Assembly: GCA_963170055.1 (NCBI GenBank)
Contig: CAUJGJ010000064.1
Coordinates: 50,848 to 114,847 of the forward strand
DNA: 64,000 nt
Direction of reading: 5' to 3'
Source: Halisarca cf. caerulea
Lineage: Eukaryota; Porifera; Demospongiae; Chondrillida; Halisarcidae
Positions 62,417 through 64,000 of this stretch are shown here, piece after piece; the stretch's first letter is position 1, and each line of letters opens with the position of its first letter. The translations under genes and the position numbers were made by a program. The notes beneath the pieces were generated by a model that saw nothing but the letters and a program-made list of their open reading frames with translations, had not been told where the DNA came from and did no database searches.

Positions 62417-64000
62417 ATCCAACACTACACAAATACGCCCACAGTACTTCAGAAACTTCATGTGTGTCCACTGGGAATGTGCGTGGTGTTAGTGCCAAAT
62501 ATTGGTATTAGCACCAGCATATCCAACACTACACAAATACGCCCACAGCACTTCAGAAAGGTCATGTGTGTCCACTGGGAATGTGCGTGGGGCTAGTGCC
62601 AAATATTGCTATTAGCACCAGCATATCCAACACTACACAAATACGCCCACAGCATTTCAGAATTTTCATGTGTGTCCACTGGGAATGTGCGTGGTGCTAG
62701 TGCCAAATATTGGTATTAGCACCAGCATATCCAACACTACACAAATACGCCCACAGCACTTCAGAAAGGTCATGTGTGTCCACTGGGAATGTGCGTAGTG
62801 CTAGTGCCAAATATTGGTATTAGAACCAACATATCCAACACTACACAAATACGCCCACAGCACTTCAGAAAGGTCATGTGTGTCCACTGGGAATGTGCGT
62901 GGGGCTAGTGCCAAATATTGCTATTAGCACCAGCATATCCAACACTACACAAATACGCCCACAGCATTTTAGAATTTTCATGTGTGTCCACAGGGAATGT
63001 GCGTGGGGCTAGTACCAAATATTGGTATTAGCACCAGCATATCCAACACTACACAAATACGCCCACAGCACTTCAGAAACTTCATGTGTGTCCACTGGGA
63101 ATGTGCGTGGTGCTAGTGCCAAATATTGGTATTAGCACCAGCATATCCAACACTACACAAATGCGCCCACAGTACTTCTGAAAGGTCATATGTGTCCAAT
63201 GGGAATGTTCGTGGTGCTAGTCCCAAATATTGGTATTAGCACCGGTATATCAAACACTACACAAATACGCCCACAGCACTTCAGAAACTTCATGTGTGTC
63301 CACTGGGAATGTGCGTGGTGCTAGTGCCAAATATTGGTATTAGCACCAGCATATCCAACACTACACAAATACGCCCACAGCATTTCAGAATCTTCATGTG
63401 TGTCCACTGGGAATGTGCGTGGTGCTAGTACCAAATATTGGTATTAGCACCAGAATATCCAACACTACACAAATACGCCCACAGTAGTTAACAAACTTTA
63501 TGTGTGTCCACTTTGAATGTGCGTGGTGCTAGTGCCAAATATTGGTATTAGCACCAGCATATCCAACACTACACAAATATGCCCACAGCACTTCAGAATC
63601 ATCATGTGTGTCCACTGGGAATGTGCGTGGTGCTAGTACCAAATATTGGTATTAGCACCAGCATATCCAACACTACACAAATACGCCCAAAGTACTTCAG
63701 AAACTTCATGTGTGTCCATTGGGAATGTGCGTGGTGCTAGTGCTCAATATTGGTATTAGCACCAGCATATCCAACACTACACAAATACGCCCACAGTACT
63801 TCAGAAACTTCATGTGTGTCCACTGGGAATGTGCGTGGTGCTAGTGCCAAATATTGGTATTAGCACCAGCATATCCAACACTACACAAATACGCCCACAG
63901 CACTTCAGAAAGGTCATGTGTGTCCACTGGGAATGTGCGTGGTGCTAGTGCCAAATATTGGTATTAGCACCAGCATATCCAACACTACACAAATACGCCC
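62417..64000. repeat. Right edge: 15 monomers and a partial, CATTTCAG/GGTC types
   Basis: Fifteen full monomers plus 24 nt. ATTGCTATT with GTGGGGCTAG followed by CATTTCAG/CATTTTAG-AATTTTC recurs at 62,521 and 62,833 (3-monomer spacing). 63,145 carries several private changes (AAATGCGCCC, CTTCTGAAAGG, GTCCCAAAT, ACCGGTAT). The array clearly continues past the window. Confidence 0.88.

Larger units (their letters stand above)
1..64000. repeat. 104-bp satellite DNA array, 615 monomers, single orientation
   Basis: The block beginning ATCCAACACTACACAAATAC recurs every 104 bp from position 1 to the last partial unit at 63,977. Monomer starts follow 104k+1, shifted only by rare 1-bp indels. All units point the same way, and no non-satellite sequence is seen. 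GC of a consensus-like unit is about 46 percent. Two segments vary: offsets about 29-45 and about 79-89; the rest is strongly conserved. There is no coding capacity beyond chance. Known biology: arrays of this size and regularity are typical of centromeric or pericentromeric heterochromatin and evolve by unequal exchange and conversion. The centromere role here is inference. I do not recognise the family; it is not the 171-bp primate alpha satellite, and I see no CENP-B box. Confidence 0.98.

Noticed and set aside
1..64000. CRISPR array
   Set aside because: Repeats are contiguous 104-bp units with no unique spacers, and variation is in shared positions between related units. No cas-like gene is present.
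1..64000. Alpha satellite or another array with CENP-B boxes
   Set aside because: The monomer is 104 bp, not about 171 bp, and I found no NTTCGNNNNANNCGGGN match in the monomer types read.
1..64000. tRNA, rRNA or snRNA gene cluster with a 104-bp repeat
   Set aside because: No tRNA B-box-like GGTTCGAATCC, no rRNA or snRNA core motif and no oligo-T terminator was seen. The only strong fold is the single imperfect hairpin.
1..64000. Nucleosome-phasing meaning of the 104-bp length
   Set aside because: Two monomers are 208 bp and three are 312 bp. Either could be matched to some nucleosome spacing after the fact, so the number alone is not evidence.

Overview
The whole 64 kb window is one uninterrupted eukaryotic satellite DNA array. 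It is a head-to-tail tandem repeat with a 104-bp monomer, all in one orientation. I count 615 complete monomers plus 24 nt of the next, and the array runs off both ends of the window. I see no real gene, RNA gene, transposable element, CRISPR array, or stretch of unique sequence. The short open frames that exist are by-products of the repeat: 104 is not a multiple of 3, so a reading frame cycles through all three registers in about three monomers and then meets a recurring stop. The type of DNA suggests a centromeric, pericentromeric or other heterochromatic block of a multicellular eukaryote. I do not recognise the family and cannot name the organism.

Monomers differ mainly in two places: offsets about 29-45 (after the ACGCCCACAG block) and offsets about 79-89 (around AATATT). 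Named by the first segment, the main classes are CACTTCAG-AAACTTC, CACTTCAG-AAAGGTC, TAGTTAAG, CACTTAAG, CACTTAGG, CATTTAGG, CATTTCAG and CACTCAAG. The order of these variants gives a mosaic of higher-order repeats (HORs).

Layout: 1-3,016 mixed CTTC/GGTC monomers; 3,017-7,176 two copies of a 20-monomer HOR; 7,073-8,840 a 10-monomer periodicity; 8,737-11,021 a 14-monomer unit, with another copy at 17,990-19,236; 11,854-17,885 an 18-monomer HOR with a shortened copy and a 6-monomer fragment; 19,237-24,436 a 13-monomer HOR whose middle copy is interrupted by a foreign-looking block (21,213-22,668); 24,437-29,428 an 8-monomer unit related to the 18-mer; 29,429-43,156 CATTTAGG-rich DNA with 11-, 9-, 15- and 17-monomer duplications; 43,989-48,154 a 2,187-bp duplication; 47,529-56,383 a 2,500-bp (24-monomer) unit in three full copies and one truncated copy; 59,921-62,416 an apparently identical pair of 12-monomer units; 62,417-64,000 related CATTTCAG/GGTC monomers.

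Three observations stand out. Every monomer contains a long imperfect dyad able to form a 21-pair hairpin. Monomer length is almost fixed: net length change over the window is explained by four 1-bp deletions and twenty 1-bp insertions of a few recurrent types, with none seen between about 18.2 and 44.9 kb. Several single monomers are visible hybrids that mark unequal exchange between different HORs. All comparisons were made by eye; identities are estimates.
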